From the NCBI GenBank assembly GCA_016192885.1, contig JACPTH010000518.1, forward strand, positions 1-7,021: DNA of 7,021 nucleotides, in the 5' to 3' direction. The position numbers and the translations under genes are program-made. Source of the DNA: a bacterium. GTDB lineage: Bacteria > Muiribacteriota > Ozemobacteria > Ozemobacterales > Ozemobacteraceae. The notes below the pieces were generated by a model that was not told where the DNA came from, did not search any database, and saw nothing but the letters and a program-made list of their open reading frames with translations. Below are positions 5,276 to 7,021 of the stretch, piece by piece (position 1 is the stretch's first letter; each line of letters starts with the position of its first letter).

Positions 5276-7021
5276 ATGCTTTCAAAACTTTCGATAAAGA
5301 TAATTTTTTGCGTCACCCTTATTTTGTTCCTTCATGGGGCCTTGTTGGTTTGGTATGTCGTTAGATCGGAAAAGGCGATATTTCTAAAATTGGCTTATTC
5401 AAAAGCTGAAGACCTAAATAGAAGGACGTACAACTCATTAATAAGTAGGATGGCAAGGGGGATTAAAAGTGAAAATGATATTCGTAACTGGTTAGATGAA
5501 ATTCGGTTGGTTGAAGGAGTAGGGGATGTCCTGGAGTTAAGACTAATTCATTTGACCGATTTCAAAAAAACTTTAATTGGCGGAGAAATGTCTGGGAAAC
5601 CCAGTGTTAGCGAGGGTGGGTATCAAAGTGAATTGGAGAAAAAGGTTTTATCCGATGAGAATCATGAATTCCGAGGAGAAGTCGAGATTGATCTCCAAGG
5701 AAAAAAACATAGAGCTATTAAGTTTATCTCCCCAATTAAAGCGGAAATGCGATGTCTTTCCTGTCACCATATAAGGAAAGACGGGGTAATTGCGGCATTT
5801 TCCTCAATTATTTCCTTGGAGGAAATTTACGTTGCTCTCCAAGAAAGGAAACTTGAAAATACGTTGTTGTTTAGCCTTGCATCAATCTTTTCTTTAACCT
5901 TGCTTTATTTTTTCCTCCGCAAGATTGTGGTTACGCCTTTGCAGGATATTTCCAAGGCATCCCAATTCGTCGCAAAAGAAGGGGAGCTTTCATTTAAAGT
6001 AGAGACCAAATCCATGGATGAGATAGGGGAGCTTGCGGATTCGTTTAACAAAATGGTGGAGAATTTATCAAAAACACTTGTTTCCAAGAGCTTTGTTGAA
6101 AACATCATAACTTTTATTCCTGATGCTCTAATTGTAGTGAATCCTGATGCTACTATTAGGGTAGTAAACCACGTAACGGAAAAGTTGTTAGGCTATCAAG
6201 AAAACGAATTGGTTGGCAAACCAATCAGTATCATTTTTTTTGAAAAAGAAACTCTTTTCCATGAAACAATAACTAATCACCAAGCTGAAGAAGCTGATTT
6301 CATTAGGAATTCAGATTTGACATTCATAACCAAGTCAAATGAGAAAGTTCCCGTCAGCTTCAACAGTTCCGTAATGCGCGATAACGACGGAAAGAATTTA
6401 TGCGTAATTGGGGTGGCCAAGGATATTCGCGAGATAAAACGCCTAATGCAAAGAGAGATGGATTTTGCTTCCGCCGCCGCTGAGAAGCAGAAACGCCAAG
6501 AATTAGACGCTCTTAATCAGCAGTTAATGGCAAGTGAACTGAAGCTTAGAGCTATCAACCAAAGCTTGGAAGAGCGTGTAAATGAACGCACCCAAGAGTT
6601 GATAAAAGTTAACTCGGATTTAAGAAACACCCAGGACCAAATCATTCAGCAAGAACGCCTTAAAGCCCTTGGTACTATGGCAAGCGGTATTGCTCATGAT
6701 TTTAATAATGCGTTGTCGCCGATCTTAGGTTTCACCGAGATGCTTCTCTTTTCGCCGGATATTTTAAATGAAAGGGAAACCGCCATCATGTATTTGAAAG
6801 CCATCAAAACTGCCGGCGACGATGCGGCCCACATTGTCCAAAGATTAAGGGAACTCTATCGCCATCGCGAAAAAACGGACCTTTTGGCAAAAATAAATCT
6901 AGGGCAATTGATTCCCCAAGTTGGAGTTTTAACACAGCCAAGGTGGAAAGACCAAACGCAAGCATTGGGTTTGCAAATCCAATTGAGCATCGATGTGGAG
7001 GAGCCTTCTGAAATTATCGGG
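5276..7021 (+). CDS. Membrane histidine kinase with periplasmic c-type haem sensor domain (C-terminus beyond window)
   Basis: Open from ATG 5276 to the right edge, 582 codons. TM1 spans about residues 8-29. A periplasmic domain (about 30-194) contains CLSCH (C160, C163, H164), the CxxCH signature for covalent haem c, preceded by KFISPIKAE and followed by a GVIAAFSSIIS strand. This matches the Tll0287-like/DUF3365 class of haem-binding PAS-like sensors. TM2 spans about 196-214, followed by HAMP (about 215-268, with DEIGELADSFNKM), a PAS domain (about 273-388, with PDALIVVNPDATI and GYQENELVGK), a coiled coil (about 389-460, containing NERTQEL) and a HisKA dimerisation domain with LGTMASGIAHDFNN, where H474 is the phosphate acceptor. 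The HATPase domain lies beyond the edge; a receiver domain may follow. Expected role: sense a redox or gas signal at the haem and pass phosphate to a response regulator. No ribosome binding site is evident before the ATG; it was chosen because it starts a short basic n-region directly before TM1 and no other start codon lies between it and the preceding gene. Confidence 0.93.
   Translation, partial: MLSKLSIKIIFCVTLILFLHGALLVWYVVRSEKAIFLKLAYSKAEDLNRRTYNSLISRMARGIKSENDIRNWLDEIRLVEGVGDVLELRLIHLTDFKKTLIGGEMSGKPSVSEGGYQSELEKKVLSDENHEFRGEVEIDLQGKKHRAIKFISPIKAEMRCLSCHHIRKDGVIAAFSSIISLEEIYVALQERKLENTLLFSLASIFSLTLLYFFLRKIVVTPLQDISKASQFVAKEGELSFKVETKSMDEIGELADSFNKMVENLSKTLVSKSFVENIITFIPDALIVVNPDATIRVVNHVTEKLLGYQENELVGKPISIIFFEKETLFHETITNHQAEEADFIRNSDLTFITKSNEKVPVSFNSSVMRDNDGKNLCVIGVAKDIREIKRLMQREMDFASAAAEKQKRQELDALNQQLMASELKLRAINQSLEERVNERTQELIKVNSDLRNTQDQIIQQERLKALGTMASGIAHDFNNALSPILGFTEMLLFSPDILNERETAIMYLKAIKTAGDDAAHIVQRLRELYRHREKTDLLAKINLGQLIPQVGVLTQPRWKDQTQALGLQIQLSIDVEEPSEIIG

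Noticed and set aside
1..7021. Mobile element, prophage or CRISPR content
   Set aside because: No transposase, integrase, inverted terminal repeats, regularly spaced repeats or tRNA-like sequence was seen on either strand.

Overview
The window reads as chromosomal DNA of a Gram-negative bacterium with moderate-to-low GC. It carries a type IV pilus ATPase, a probable outer-envelope lipoprotein and a sensor kinase with a periplasmic c-type haem motif, so pili, lipoprotein export and cytochrome c maturation are implied. It also appears to use selenocysteine. The sequence does not fix the taxon; a deep-branching lineage close to the old deltaproteobacterial groups would fit, but that is a guess. 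No insertion sequence, CRISPR array, tRNA or rRNA is seen, and the five genes are densely packed.

Layout. From 2216 leftward on the minus strand runs a long open gene, cut by the window edge, that fuses about 480 residues of HEAT-like helical repeats to a PilT/PilU-type pilus retraction ATPase. A 141-bp divergent intergenic region (2217-2357) holds a plausible promoter for each direction. On the plus strand come: (1) a thioredoxin-fold protein, 2358-2951, whose frame is interrupted only by one TGA at 2538, exactly where the first Cys of a CxxC motif belongs, so it is read here as a UxxC selenoprotein; (2) a beta-propeller lipoprotein, 2954-3970, two bases downstream and probably translationally coupled; (3) a cytoplasmic ankyrin-repeat protein, 4029-5243; (4) a membrane histidine kinase, 5276 to the right edge, with a periplasmic CLSCH haem-binding motif, HAMP, PAS, coiled coil and HisKA, cut before its ATP-binding domain.

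The most notable item is the selenoprotein. Reading the two short same-frame ORFs around the TGA as one gives a coherent 197-residue protein with an N-terminal membrane or signal segment, a thioredoxin strand, the UxxC site and a conserved C-terminal domain. A hairpin with GGU in its loop lies just after the TGA, as expected for a bacterial SECIS. The propeller lipoprotein is a likely envelope partner because of the tight spacing. The haem sensor kinase, the redox selenoprotein and the pilus motor would all fit envelope or surface responses to redox conditions, but nothing in the sequence ties all of these genes into one pathway.
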